From Solea solea (Eukaryota > Chordata > Actinopteri > Pleuronectiformes > Soleidae): 64,000 nucleotides of DNA. Location: assembly GCF_958295425.1 (NCBI RefSeq), contig NC_081138.1, positions 3,985,302 through 4,049,301 of the forward strand, in the 5' to 3' direction. Positions within the stretch are counted from its first letter, which is position 1, and each line of letters begins with the position of its first letter. This document shows, one piece after another, positions 1-12,100 of the stretch. The notes under the pieces were generated by a model. It did no database searches and was not told the DNA's origin. It worked only from the letters and a program-made list of their open reading frames with translations. The translations under genes were made by a program, and so were the position numbers.

Positions 1-124
1 TAGCTGCTGGAAAACCTGAAAAACACACCGACCAATACCCTGACTTTTGTCCTACAGGTGTTATTATCAGCGTGTGAATAACACTTAAAGAGGCGGAAAT
101 GGTTGAAATCTTTACTGGTCCAGT

Positions 125-485
125 TGTGGCGTATTTCCACTGGCTCTACTCACCTCACCTCGGCACGGCACGGCACGGCACGGCACGGCACGGCACGGCA
201 CGGCACGGCACAGGTGGGTGAAACTGTGGTGCCTTCGTTTTATCACTGTCCCTAAATAGAGGTTTCCCTGGTAGTTGTTGGAGAATAACCCACGTTTTTA
301 GGATTGTTGAGTAGTTTTTAAGTGATCTACAGTGTGTGGGACGTCTCTTCCTGTGACGGCACTCTGGCCAGTCAGTGGCCGGCAAACTGACCAATCATCG
401 CATAGTACCTACTCAGCACGGTTTTGGAACCTCAGCGGAGCAGGTACTAAAAATAGTACCTGGTACCAGATACTATTTTTACCTG
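125..485 (+). mobile_element. hAT-like MITE containing a (CGGCA)10 array
   Basis: The left end reads TTTCCACTGGCTCTACTCAC. The interior contains GTACCTACTCAGCACGG and paired TAGTACCTGGTACC motifs, a pattern widespread in teleost MITEs. A second copy end lies at 23020-23118. The CGGCA array occupies 161-210 within the terminal region. Confidence 0.55.
161..210 (+). repeat. (CGGCA)10 tandem array
   Basis: Ten perfect pentamers lie in the terminal part of a MITE, where a sister copy (23090-23108) has only imperfect GCACGGCATGACACGG-like units. Confidence 0.95.
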
Positions 486-2289
486 GCGACTTTCTCTTTC
501 TCCCTAATTGAGAATAATTACAAATTGCAGGGCTGGAATCTATAATCTATCACTAAAATGAGCAGGTAGAGCCAGGATTTGTGAATCCAAGTAAAAATGC
601 TTAAAAATGAGAGGAATCAGAAAACAACACCGCCATGCAGCTCAGTGACGACGTTACTGTGGTTAATATTTTTGTATTTTTACCTTTTCAATCAATCTCT
701 CCATTGATCAAAAATAATAAAATTCAAAAAATAAGTTGCTAGAAGTGAGTTCCACTACAAACATTCAAAATGAACGCATATTGTAGTATCAAACATTAGG
801 CATTGGTGCCACATCTTTAGCATTATTAAATATTGCTTAATATTAACACAGAGCCAATTATAAGTTGTTAGAACATGTTGTTTGTGCAGAGTGAAACAAA
901 AATATCGATAATGAACAAGTCGAAAATGAGCGTCTTCCTGCTTCTAATGAAAAATGGTAAAGTTCATGACACGGACGATGATACGTGTCATCTTGACGAC
1001 TGATTCCTACACGTCTGTCTCCACGTTGCGTCAGATAAATGAATTTAACCTTAACTCGTCACAGACTGAAGAGCCTTCTTCATTTTTCCTTTAAAAAAAA
1101 ACAAAAAAACAACCCCGATAGCAAAATTCCCCAACACCGTCTTCATGTCAGGTCTTGCTTTTCCCACTAATACTGATAGGAGGTGAAGCCGATAACTCGC
1201 TTGATTAGCAGAGCCATTTGAGTGTGAATAGAAGCGATTAAACACATTTGTAAAGACAACAAAGAAGAAAGGACAAAGGAAGATGAGACGGGTCCATCGG
1301 AGGCTCCGTGTGTCGAGTGAAAAGCAGACGTCTCCCGTGATCTCTCAAGTTCAAGATAAATCTCACTGAATGCACAACAACTTCTCCTCGCGCCCCGTTA
1401 AACTGTTAAGGAAGAAAAACACTGAACTATTGAGCAGTGATTGCTGTTGTTATCGCTTGTGGCTGGTGCACTCAGTCATGACCCGCTGTCTGTAAAATGA
1501 AGGGTGATTTATGTCTCTCCGTTCCCTCAGCACAACCCTCACTCTTTAATATTCCTGAGCGGTTTTGCATGAAGGGTTCTCCGTGCATATCTCCTCCTCG
1601 AAATGCACTTAGACTCGAGAAGAAAGGCTTGGCCAACTGCAGAGACAAGCACCTGTTTGATAAATAACATGCATGGGATTTTAAGGCACTAAACAAGATC
1701 AATAACGTGGTCGCGTGGAGGTTAGGGGTCAAAGCAGTAACTGAAGGACAGTAAAGTTAGAGAAGCCTCACATCATCAAATAACCAGCGCACGGCAGACA
1801 GAAGAACTAGAGACTCGTATAGAGCTGGAGAAACAGCAATAAAATAGAGAAGTGAGTGATGTGGCATTTCTCTCCTCCTGCACTAAACAGCCCAAGGTGT
1901 GACTCACACTGCAATCAATACCATGCCTGCACAGCACGGACCAGCCCCGCTCTGGCCTCACCACACCCTGGGCTCTCCGCCTCTAATTCATCTCTCAAAA
2001 GGTCCTGGAGACGAAATCCGCCGAGGCGAGGAGAGATTAGGATGTGTACACGACGTGGGAATCGGGTAGTTAGGAGGAAACAGGAGCTGAGTGCGTCGCA
2101 CAGAACGGATACGGAATCGATGTCGCACAACTTTTCTTCACTGGCTTTGCATCACGCCTGTCGCCCTAAGTATTTTTTAAGCGTTGACGACCAGAGAGTT
2201 TGAAGAGCTGAATGATTTAATGTTTGCTTCATAAAATCATGATGCTCTGCTAGTTTTACATGTAATACACTGTGTACAGTATATATTTA

Positions 2290-2440
2290 TATTACATTTA
2301 AAATGTCTCCCTGCTCAATTGCCCGTTTACTGTCCTTGTCGGGTCTTCTTTTTTTGTTTTTTTGAGTCAAATTCCCTGTATGTGCACTCATACTTGGCAA
2401 ATAAAGCTGATTCTATTCTATAATGGCTAATGGATCAAAT
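2290..2440 (+). mobile_element. LINE-like 3' tail
   Basis: It contains AATTCCCTGTATGTG, then CTTGGCAAATAAAGCTGATT and a short ATTCT repeat. This is the typical end of a fish non-LTR element. It is strongly truncated at 5'. Confidence 0.55.
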
Positions 2441-2699
2441 GTGATTTTTTTTTTTGCATGCATAATCACTCAAGGGAGAATAACAGTGCATCTACAAATC
2501 ATTTTCCCCATGTCCAATGTTTAGTAAAATCAAGACGCTAATCACACGTCTCACACTGTACAGGCCTCTGTATTTGTCATATTTAGTAGCTGTGGGACTT
2601 TTATTGTCTTGCAGGTGTAAGACATGGTTTTGTCTGAATAGCTGTCTCTGATGTGTTTCTAAATCTCTTGAACTTTAAGGCCCCTGTTTTTTTCCAGGT

Positions 2700-2885
2700 G
2701 AAAACCAGTGTATATGGGCCACGAGATATGTTGTTTCTTCATCCAGGTTCTCAAATCATCATTTAAGACATGTAATGTATTAGGTATATAATGTTTCTAT
2801 ATTTTACTTATCTATGATGTAAATCACATTGTTTCAGCTGTTGTTTTTAAAGTGCTTTATAAATAAAGTTGGATTGGATTTCCGT
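2700..2885 (+). mobile_element. Second LINE-like 3' tail
   Basis: It ends with GTGCTTTATAAATAAAGTTG and short GGATT repeats, a common 3' end of teleost LINEs. The 5' limit is uncertain. Confidence 0.45.
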
Positions 2886-2927
2886 TATTTATGTAAGGAA
2901 TAGTACCAAAATCACTAGCCCCAGCAC

Positions 2928-3130
2928 CGTTCCATTCTTGGGGTACCAGAGTAAAATGGTACGGTAAGATCAGGGTGGAGCTAGAGTGAAGAAGACTAGA
3001 TTATTGATTTAGAGTGTCCAATTAACAACGAGCAATGGAGACTGGGTACCTTGCTCAGGGGCACTCCAGCCGTTGACCTGGTGGGGACCCGAACCCGCAT
3101 CCCTCCGGTTAAAAGCCAAGATCCCTTTTT
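2928..3130 (-). mobile_element. Family-B MITE fragment and LINE-like fragment
   Basis: At 2928-2990 there is the reverse of the block TAGCTCCACCCTGA that is shared with 11738 and 21070. At 3005-3130, AGAGTGTCCAATTAACAA and the block TTGCTCAGGGGCACTCCAG belong to a dispersed family also seen at 13914-14085. Confidence 0.45.
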
Positions 3131-4594
3131 TCTTGGCTATGCACTGCCCCTGTTTTTATTTATTTATGGATACTGCATCATGAACATATTTCTCATTGTG
3201 TGCTGTTCCATATCAAAAACAAATGCTTTTATTTTGAAATTCTGAGAAAGATTGTCACAAATCATGATTCTTTCCACTTGACCGGCCCCCTCCTGACCAC
3301 AACAGATGCTCAGTGGCCCCCAGGTCATTTGAGCATGAGGCCCCTGTATTACACAGTAGAGTAGGGGTGTTTACTTTTAATCTGAAACCTTTCTAACTTA
3401 AAAGAGGGTAGCGGGAGCTGAAAATACTAGTTAGAAATATACAGCCTAAAAGCACATCAGACAGTTATTGCCATCGGAAAAATTCAACCGGGGCATTATG
3501 TCATTTTGATGTGAAAATGGAGGCCACAACTTGTTAGTTCACCATAACAAAGTAACAAACAAACCTGCGTGCTTGAGTGTTAGCTTAGCTGTTAGCGCCA
3601 CCTGAGATAGGTGGTGAAAGTGGCGTCACAGGCAGCAAAACAAGGCTTTTCTTTGAAGGCATAACGTGTCGTATTCATTCAAACTTGTTTTTTTGTGTCA
3701 CCCGACCAGCCTTCCTTCACACACTCTTTTCCTCGAGCAGTACAACACAAACATTACTCAGCCTTCTGTGTTGACAATGAACACTGGCAACACATTCGGA
3801 CCGTTTTCTGCAGAATCGTCCAATATCAGTCGCCCTCCGAGGGACATGGGTTGGTATGTACAACACACTGGATAAACAGCCAAAAATATAACTGCCAAAT
3901 GTACAGAAATCCCAGCTGGAGACAAAGAGTGACTATAGGAGTATTTGAATGCCTACAGATACAAGAAGGTTTGGAAATAGTAGATGAAACATACAGTAAA
4001 GAGTCAGATTTCAGATTGATGCTCAAACACAAGAAAAATGTTCTACATAGATGGTGCTGTGCAAAAGTTTCAGGCTATAAATACAGTGAGGATGGTTCGA
4101 ATAATAGGATGCTAGGAATAGTTGTTAGTTAACTTCATGCCGAGTGCAGTAAACATGACCACCCTTTGACTTTCTGACAGCACCAGTTATCCTGGGTGCA
4201 CGGCTCCACTAAGTGCTTCAAAACTCCGGCGGTAAAATAAACAAACGCGATATTAATGATGTTTTATTTTTAATCTCTCGCTCACCTCGCCTTTACATCT
4301 CCACATCAGCCGCGGTTCATCTGAGTCTCTCATATGCCACTGCCTGGTTTCAAGTGTGTGTGTGTGTGTGTGAGTTGTGAGTCGCAGCACGGTCCCTTTT
4401 GATCCATGTTCCTGTGTGGAAAATCTAACATGCTTTTGTCTGTTTGTTTTGCATAATTTACAGTGGGAACGTGTGTTTTTTTCCTGCTTGGTTGGTTTGG
4501 GGTCATTTTTGCTCATCCTTGTTGAGGGTTATCGATGTCACGCAACCATAAAATTAAAATACAATTGAATTTGTGCAATGTCTAATATTATAAC

Positions 4595-4670
4595 CATCCG
4601 TCCATCTTCTACCGCTTTACATCCACATGTGGGTCGTGGGGGGCGCTGTTGCCAATGCCAGTCAGCCAAT
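4595..4670 (-). repeat. CCATCC-type retroposon tail fragment
   Basis: CATCCGTCCATCTTCTACCG and the GTCGTGGGGGGCGCTG block match the dispersed tail seen at 23128-23220 and 45629-45749. Confidence 0.5.
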
Positions 4671-5953
4671 TTAGCTACTTAAGTGTATATATTACAGAAT
4701 ATTTCATTCATATTTCACATTCTCGACTATTTAAAAGCCTGGATAGCAAAAAAAAAAAGACTCGGATTTTAGTAGAATGTTATTCAAAACTGAATTTTTT
4801 TTTTTTTTGCGTCACTCTTAACACAACTCACAGCAAAAACCCTGCTAATATTCACTCATGCTGCAGCAGAGACTGTGGAGGAGAACTCCTCCATCGCACT
4901 TCTGCCTTTTTTTTGCGATGGAGTTCTTGCACCACGACTTGACAGGGCGGTTGTTTGGAGAGCAAAGCGATGCATCTCGGTTGTTTTTTTTTTTGTTTTG
5001 TTTTTTTCCTCTCCTGCATCTGTGTTTCAAAGCCACGCCACAAACGTGACTACGCCTACATCGTTACCAGAGCAACCCATGCAGAGAGGATGGTTATATT
5101 AGGACACAAATCCAATTTGAGTACTTGGAATTAACAGTTCAGACAGTCTGATAGAAAAGATCTGATTTGACAAAAATCCCCCCCCTCCCCTCCATCATGT
5201 CTCCTATAACTGTGCATTATTTCTGTCAGAATCTCAACTGCTAATAGAGCCACACCTGGAACTTTCTTAAATCAAGAGCTCTTGGATTGTTCCAAATAAA
5301 CATCGGCGCTGATGACGTGCTTTGCTTTTCAAAAAAGATCAAACTGCTGCTCTTACTCACACCTGTTCTCCCAGGGTGACACTGACGCACATACTGCTCT
5401 GTGCAATAACTACTGAAATGACATCTCACTCCTTCAGCAGCTCAAATCTTGAGGCATACAGCTAAAACGAAAGAAAAAAAAACAATCAGTGAAGACAAAC
5501 AATGTAATCCTGGCTTTATGCACAAATGTGTCGTGCGTGAGCATATGTGGGTGTTTGCATTTTGTGTCAAGTGTGTCTGTGTATTTGTGAGCAGAGACAT
5601 AGGGGAAAGGAGAGAGGGGAAAAGGGAAAGCAGGATGCAATATGGGAAAAAAAAAAAAAAAAGAGGGAGAGGGACTTTACTACGTATTTGTTTTCAAGGC
5701 ATTAGCCACATTGTGATCCTGCCGCCTCCAGCTTTGTCTTTGCCTCTTTATCTCTCAAAGGAAGGTGTGCAAGACAGGCACACAGCGAAGACGAGGCAGG
5801 AAACAGTGATGACGACTGAGACCACAGTCCACGTAATTTTCTGAGACGAATACATCCCACCGGGAGACAACCTTAATAACTCCACTCGTGTTTTATTTTC
5901 CCTTACAGCCTCAACAATGCTGCGGGGGATTAATCAGTATAGTGTGTAGCTAC

Positions 5954-6132
5954 CTGCCACCACGCTGGCCAGCTGCTGTGTCCTGGTGATGGGGTTGACA
6001 CGGCGTGCCTTCACAATGGCTGAAGCTATTTTCCTGGCGCATCTTTCTTCCCCGTATGCAGTGAGGATAGATGCAAGAGCCTGTTGATCCAAGGTATTCA
6101 CGACGTCAGCAGCGCAGGGCATGTCGAGGTAC
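5954..6132 (-). CDS. mettl15: mettl15 fourth coding exon (last one in the window)
   Basis: The acceptor TTTGTGCGTAG precedes 6132. The donor GTAGCT lies at 5953-5948, and the exon leaves in phase 1. The 179-nt exon encodes [20 protein letters not shown], then [36 protein letters not shown] and VVAG. This is the most conserved helical part of METTL15. Reading on past the donor gives unrelated intron translation. No later METTL15 exon was recognised between 1 and 5,953. Confidence 0.95.
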
Positions 6133-9100
6133 CTACGCACAAAGAGAAGCCCAATTAAGCCGCTTGACGTCACGCCCTTGCTGACAGCGTTGAATCCTGA
6201 CAATCCGGAGAGATGCAGCTGAAAACCTTCATGTTTGACAGTTACGAGCAGACCGAGTGCGAGAGAGTCAAATGAAGATGATTTCTGTGCACAATATGAA
6301 GACACTTCAAAAATAATGTGTCTATACTTGAAGGTGCAAATATGCACACACATACACACTTGATTAATAACAGAAATGGATACATGACTTTGCTTAACAT
6401 GTCCACATTAAACGTACGCATCAACCCTAAGTGATATGAGGTTATGGTGCAAGACCACACCACATGATTTAAATTATAACACAATTAAATATAAATTGAT
6501 TTATAAATAATATAAATTGCAACATTTCTGCATTAAAATACATAAAAAACAACACACTTTTTGAGTAGTGCACTAAAAACAAACCCAAAACTCTTCAAAT
6601 CCATAAAAATCCGCATTTATGTTGAATATATTGGACTCATTGTGGTCGCCTGTTACTGACGTCACCCTCTTTACCCATTTTTACTTTTGTAAAAGTAGAA
6701 CTTTGACTGCATTTTACAGCGTATACACACACACACCTCCATGTATATCACGGTCACTCGTTGTTCGCTGTGTTTTCTGCCTCTGGACAACAACTCCCAT
6801 GATTCCAAGGCTAGATCTTCTGTTATTGTTTCGAGACCCATAGCAGTAGAAATGACATAATGCGTCTTTATGTATAATGTTAACATTTTTAATAATTTAT
6901 TTTAATGTCTAAACATTATTCATCTGTGAAAGTAATCCATTTCTGTTTTTTTTTTTTTAGACAATTACCAGAAAAATAAATAAATAATAAAAAATGTCAT
7001 TATTTGATTACTAAATTAACCGTCAACTATTCCGATCATCGCTTAATTGGTCTGAATACTTTTTTTTGTATAAGTAAAACAAGCTTTTTAATTTTTCAGC
7101 TTCTTAAATGTGAATATTTTCAGGTTTTCTGTAACAAACCAATCATTAAAACTGAATCATTTTGTTTTGTAGACAAAATAAGACAGATGTTTCAGCATTC
7201 CGTGACATTTTACTGCCAAAGTACTCAATTAATCGAGAAAATAACCGTTAGTTGCCGCCCTCTTGTCTATTCTTTTAGTTTTTATTAACCCCCGCTTTGA
7301 CGTTACTGCTCCAGCGGTTGCTGAAACAATTTTAAGGCACCAGTGAGCCGGCACCTCCAGCTCTACAGTATACTGCACATCTCTTACCTCGCTCCATCCA
7401 TCCTCATATCCAAGGGCCCATCTCTGCTCAGGGAGAAGCCTCTCTCTGCCTGGTCCATCTGCATGGAGGAGCAGCCAGCGTCCACCAGGACAGCATCAAT
7501 GCTGCCTGGCTGAATGTTCACGTTAGACAGCGGGACCTCAAGCTCACTGAATCGGCCGAGCAATGGTTTCACACGACCACTAGAGAAAGGGTTACAATAA
7601 AAAAAAAAAGAGAGAGATATGTGTCAATGGATATGACACAATGCCTTATCATTTAAAAAAATGTATATGGAAACAAAAAGAAAGACAAGAATAACAAAAA
7701 AAAACCCACAAACATTAAATATTAAAGAGGAAATGGAAGAAGGAGGAGAAAGAAAAGCCCTTCTCATTCACAGGTGATGAGTTAAATTACTGTGTGAAGT
7801 CTTGCTGCTTCATTCCTCAATTTAAAACATAAAACAGAATGGATTTATGGAGCTTGATGACACAGAGTGGCTCTTTCTCTTTAAACTGGGATAAAACTAC
7901 ACAGTATTCAGTCCAACTTAATTGTGGAGAAGAGACTGCATCAATATGTTCAATAACAAGGAAAAAGAGCCATTTTTTGATGATAAAAATGTAAATGTGC
8001 CCTGACCTGACAGTAAAAACATGTGAATGAAAACACATACCAACGACACATACTAGATAGCACATTTAATCACATTAACACTTGGTTAACACGAGTAGAT
8101 TGCTGTGTCAGCGTAGCACGAACGCAAACAATTGTATATTGCATATGGTCGGTAAGTTGTTGTTAAAGAGGAAGAACGAATCAAATCAAAAAACATAGAA
8201 ATGAACTGGAACCTACACATATTACTTTATATTATATTATATTATATTATATTATATTATATTATATTATATTATATTATACTTTATTATATTATATTAT
8301 GTTATGTTATGTTATGTTATGTTATATTATATTATATTATATTATATTATATTATAAATAATCCAACGTGTAACAAGTGAAACACTTCTCAAGCGACTTG
8401 TAACTATATAACTTGTCTATATCACAGCGTATGCTACTTTGTTGTTATTGTGACTTATCTTGTTCCATTAACCTGCCTGCCTATTTACATATTTAAATGT
8501 TTATTAATCTGTAAGGTCAGTATTAAATAAATTAGTTGATTTAAAAGCCCATTATCTTAATAAATATTCAGTAGCGACGTGCATTTCCTGTTTACCATTT
8601 GATTTTGGCCATCATGTCAGCCAAGTTTAAGAATATGCCATACGACACTTGAGTGCTTGGTACAACCACACTCTGATGTCCACTGGAACCGTTTGACGGT
8701 GAGTCGCTGCGGTCAAGGACACATTAGTCCGTGTAACGACACGAGGGTAATGAGGAAGACCACTGCTCTTTCCCATCGTCCGGTCTTACGTCACATATGC
8801 TGAATAGAAACGTTCGGTACAGCCTCCTCTTTCATGCATAGATAATGGTTTATGTTTACTGCATCATACGTGTAAACATTGCGGAGAGGTGGAAAAACCA
8901 GGTTGGAAGCCAACTCGATGCCTTCGCTAGCCTATTGAGATCCCTCCTTTTTCTGTGACAGGACTATGTACTCAGTCACGCACCTCTTCATGCACGAGTA
9001 GTGAGATCCTCCAGCCGCACTCATGCATTTTTCATGTGACCTTTAACATTGTGTGAACAAAGATGACGCCAGAAGAAGGCAACAGAAGTTGGAATCTATA

Positions 9101-12100
9101 CATTACCGGCTTCTCCGCCCATCTGGTTCCGAGATATGAAAATGGATTTTCAACAAAAGTGGACAAACATAAAAAACCTGACCGTGTTTGAAAGGTAAAC
9201 TAAAATAAATGTTGTGTATCAAAGACGCAAAGATATGCTAGCTCAAGGTGACAAAGCCTCCATTCATGATGGCAAGGACCCTCAGTTTTGTCTAAAGTGT
9301 TACATACAACTATGTCATGGTCATGATTACATCAACCGTTTACATATTGGATAATAGATCATAATAGGACCGCAACATGTTCTGTACTGACACTAAGATC
9401 AGTTCCAGATGTTCAGAACAAATTGAAAAAGCTGAAATCATGTCATTACAACATCAGTTGTAACGGCTGTCAGTATTACCAAGATGCAACGGTTTTGCAA
9501 CGGGCATCACTAGCAACTCCTAGTCTCCTCTTTGACTAACACCAACAGTAAGTCACACTGGCATCTACTCATACTGTATGATGCAATTTATCATTTAGTT
9601 TCCATTTAGTTCCAAGTGAAAAGGCTCATTTTCCCAACCAGTGAATTCACCCACGGTGGATATTCAGTATATTCTTACTTCCTGGTTGGCCTCAACCAGC
9701 AAGCTGGAAGACTATGTACACTTAAATGGGCTACTTATGTGGTATTAAAGCGGAAATATGCATAATTTAACAGCTTCAGAGTCATTGTAATGGTTAAATG
9801 GCTTGTTGCGGGGATATTAGGGGCTGTCTGCCCCCCCCCAAATCTGGAAAACCAGCGTTGTAAGATCAGGGCTAACGACCCAGAGTTCTCAGAATCAAGA
9901 GGTCTCCATGACACTACGCACATACCCCATCAAGATCAAGGCATCGATAGTGCTATTAAGTTCATCATGGCAGAGCCGGGGAAAAAGAAGCAGAGAAAAC
10001 CGTTGTCAGAGGAAGCGAGGAAGAGGAAACCAACGTCCGATCGAGTCAGGGGCCAAACAAGAGTAAACATCGAGAGGTTTGGATAAAGCGGTACACAATG
10101 GATGGAAACTTCTGCTCATCAAGAAAACGAGTGAGAAGAACAAGTGAGAAGGCTCATTTTCCCATTTACTTCCAGGTCTTTTTGCAAACAGTGAATTCCC
10201 TCAATTCCCTGGTGGCTATTTAATATATTCTTACTTCCTGGTTAGCCTCAACCAGTAACCCGGAAGACTATGTACACTTTTTTATAAATGGTCTATGGTA
10301 TTAACCTTTGTTAATACTACCATCGATTTCTCCAAACTGCCCATTTAATGTGTACAGTCTGACGCATGTATTTTAAAATTCAGCAGTCCATGCTCTTATA
10401 AGCACAACAAGAACATGACTGGTGTGAATGCTTCTCACCATGAGCCTGTTTTTTTGATTTGTGCATACAAAAAAAAACATCTGAAGGGAAACACAGTTTC
10501 CAATGGCATCTTCAGACTTTAAGAACCCCAGTGTAGGTATTGATACCTTTCCTTTGTCAGGTGTTTTTCTCCAAATGTGAAGCCAGCCTCTTTCATGTAT
10601 ATACAATAACAACTCACTCAAGCTTCACTGGGGGCATTCACATAAATTGGCAGGTCCTCCATCTCAAAACCCACTGACGACAAAAACAGCAAGGGAGTAC
10701 CTCGCCCACGCTGCCAGGGCCTTCCACTGCTTTGCTGCCGTTATCCACTATCCTGCACAGTGATTAATTAGCTGAAAAATCCATAGTAAGGGCATTGTTG
10801 TTCCCTCCCATTACATTCACAATCAGTTTCCGTTACTGTCTCCTCATTAACACCCATATCCACCTCCTCAATTTTTATTTTTTCTGGATTATTCAGTTGT
10901 AGCAGGAACCTTTTGGGGAGGTGTTTACATTTTATTCGACCTAATTGATTCTAGTTGGACCCTCCCAACTCAAACGGAGGGAAATCAAGCAGTTGTGTAC
11001 TGATGATTTTGTTGGTCTGGCTTGCATATCCCAACTTCCATGGGATATTTATAGGGATGCACCGGAATGAAAATTGTTGGCAGAAAACCAAAACACCAAA
11101 CTTACCTCACTAAAGTCAAGGCATTGCAATTGTATAGATTATTATTCATGCTTCAAAGAATAAATCAATTAAGAATCCATGAAAATATTTAGGAGGATCT
11201 CATCGAACATATCAGACAACGAGGGTGCAGACAGGCGAGCCTTTTTTATTTTCTTTTATTTGCACTGTGCACTTCTTCGTATCCAACGCAGCCTAGATCT
11301 ATGCGCTCCAAGTAATGATCTTTAAGACGAGGATCGAGTACAGTCGCGATAAAGTGCAGGGAATCCGAGTGAATGTGAAAGTGGGGGGGTTCATAATCTG
11401 CTTTTGCGCAAAAAGACAATCCAGCATTTAATAGGTGCCGTTCAACCATGTACTCACATCTTTTTGGAACCGTTTTATTGGCGTCCCAAACTGATCTTGG
11501 ACAGACTCTAAGCGGGTATAGACAGGCACGTTTTTATCATCACAATATCCTCGTCCTTTCCTTTTCCGGTGTTAAAGGTCTTTCGGCCGAAAATCGAAAA
11601 TGGCCAAAAAAACGCATTTTCGATATATTTGGGTGGCCGAATTGTCAGTGCACCTCTCGATATTTACACTGATCGCTAGTGGGTGACGTTTTTCTGTTGC
11701 CCAATCAGCTGACAGTCGTGGGTGCACCTGGTCTAGCTCCACCCTGACTGTACCATACCATTTTCCTCGGGCACCCCAAGGGAAGGGTGGCAAAATAATG
11801 AAACGGTTGGTGTCGATCATTTTGGTACTCTTCCTAATGAAAACACAAAGAAATACGGACTGTACTGTACCGAACCGAACCACTCCACTCGGTGGAAACA
11901 CGGATTAAGTAGTGAGCATGCACGGTCTTTGCCTTGGAGTTGGTTGTGAGAGTTTGATACAATGACTTGTATTTGCAGTTATACGGCATTGTCAGTAATT
12001 GCAAATAAGTTGCTTGAGCAGTGATACACTGAGGTCATGGATGTGGAGATGTTGATAGAGCTCATGAATGAATAGCCAACATCGGCCCCTTATTATACGA

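Larger units (their letters stand above)
1..5953 (-). other. mettl15 intron (partial): repeats, no exon recognised
   Basis: This is sequence downstream of the last visible mettl15 exon. It holds a MITE with a (CGGCA)10 array near the left end, LINE-like 3' tails at 2290-2440 and 2700-2885, MITE and LINE fragments at 2928-3130, and short CCATCC-type repeat DNA near 4595. The span 1850-2200 is less AT-rich, with overlapping short ORFs on both strands that match nothing I know. Confidence 0.6.
11028..11910 (+). mobile_element. Family-B MITE copy interrupted by the hAT element
   Basis: On both sides of the hAT the sequence follows the family: AACTTCCATGGGATATTTA, then CACTGATCGCTAGTGGG, TTGCCCAATCAGCTGAC, TAGCTCCACCCTGACTGTAC and a terminus rich in GTACCGAACCGAACC. 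Sister copies are at 19826-20512, 42932-43470, 16930-17153 and 21069-21200. The left end of this copy is not defined. Confidence 0.7.

Noticed and set aside
1850..2205. Overlapping ORFs on both strands as a small gene
   Set aside because: There is no known motif. Both strands are open, which is typical of composition rather than selection.
3695..4132. 145-codon plus-strand ORF
   Set aside because: It has no recognisable domain and an odd composition, and overlapping frames are also open. I treat it as chance in intron DNA.
5934..6359. 141-codon minus-strand ORF as one protein
   Set aside because: Only 6132-5954 is mettl15 exon. The part above 6132 is translated intron, as the clear acceptor GTGCGTAG shows.
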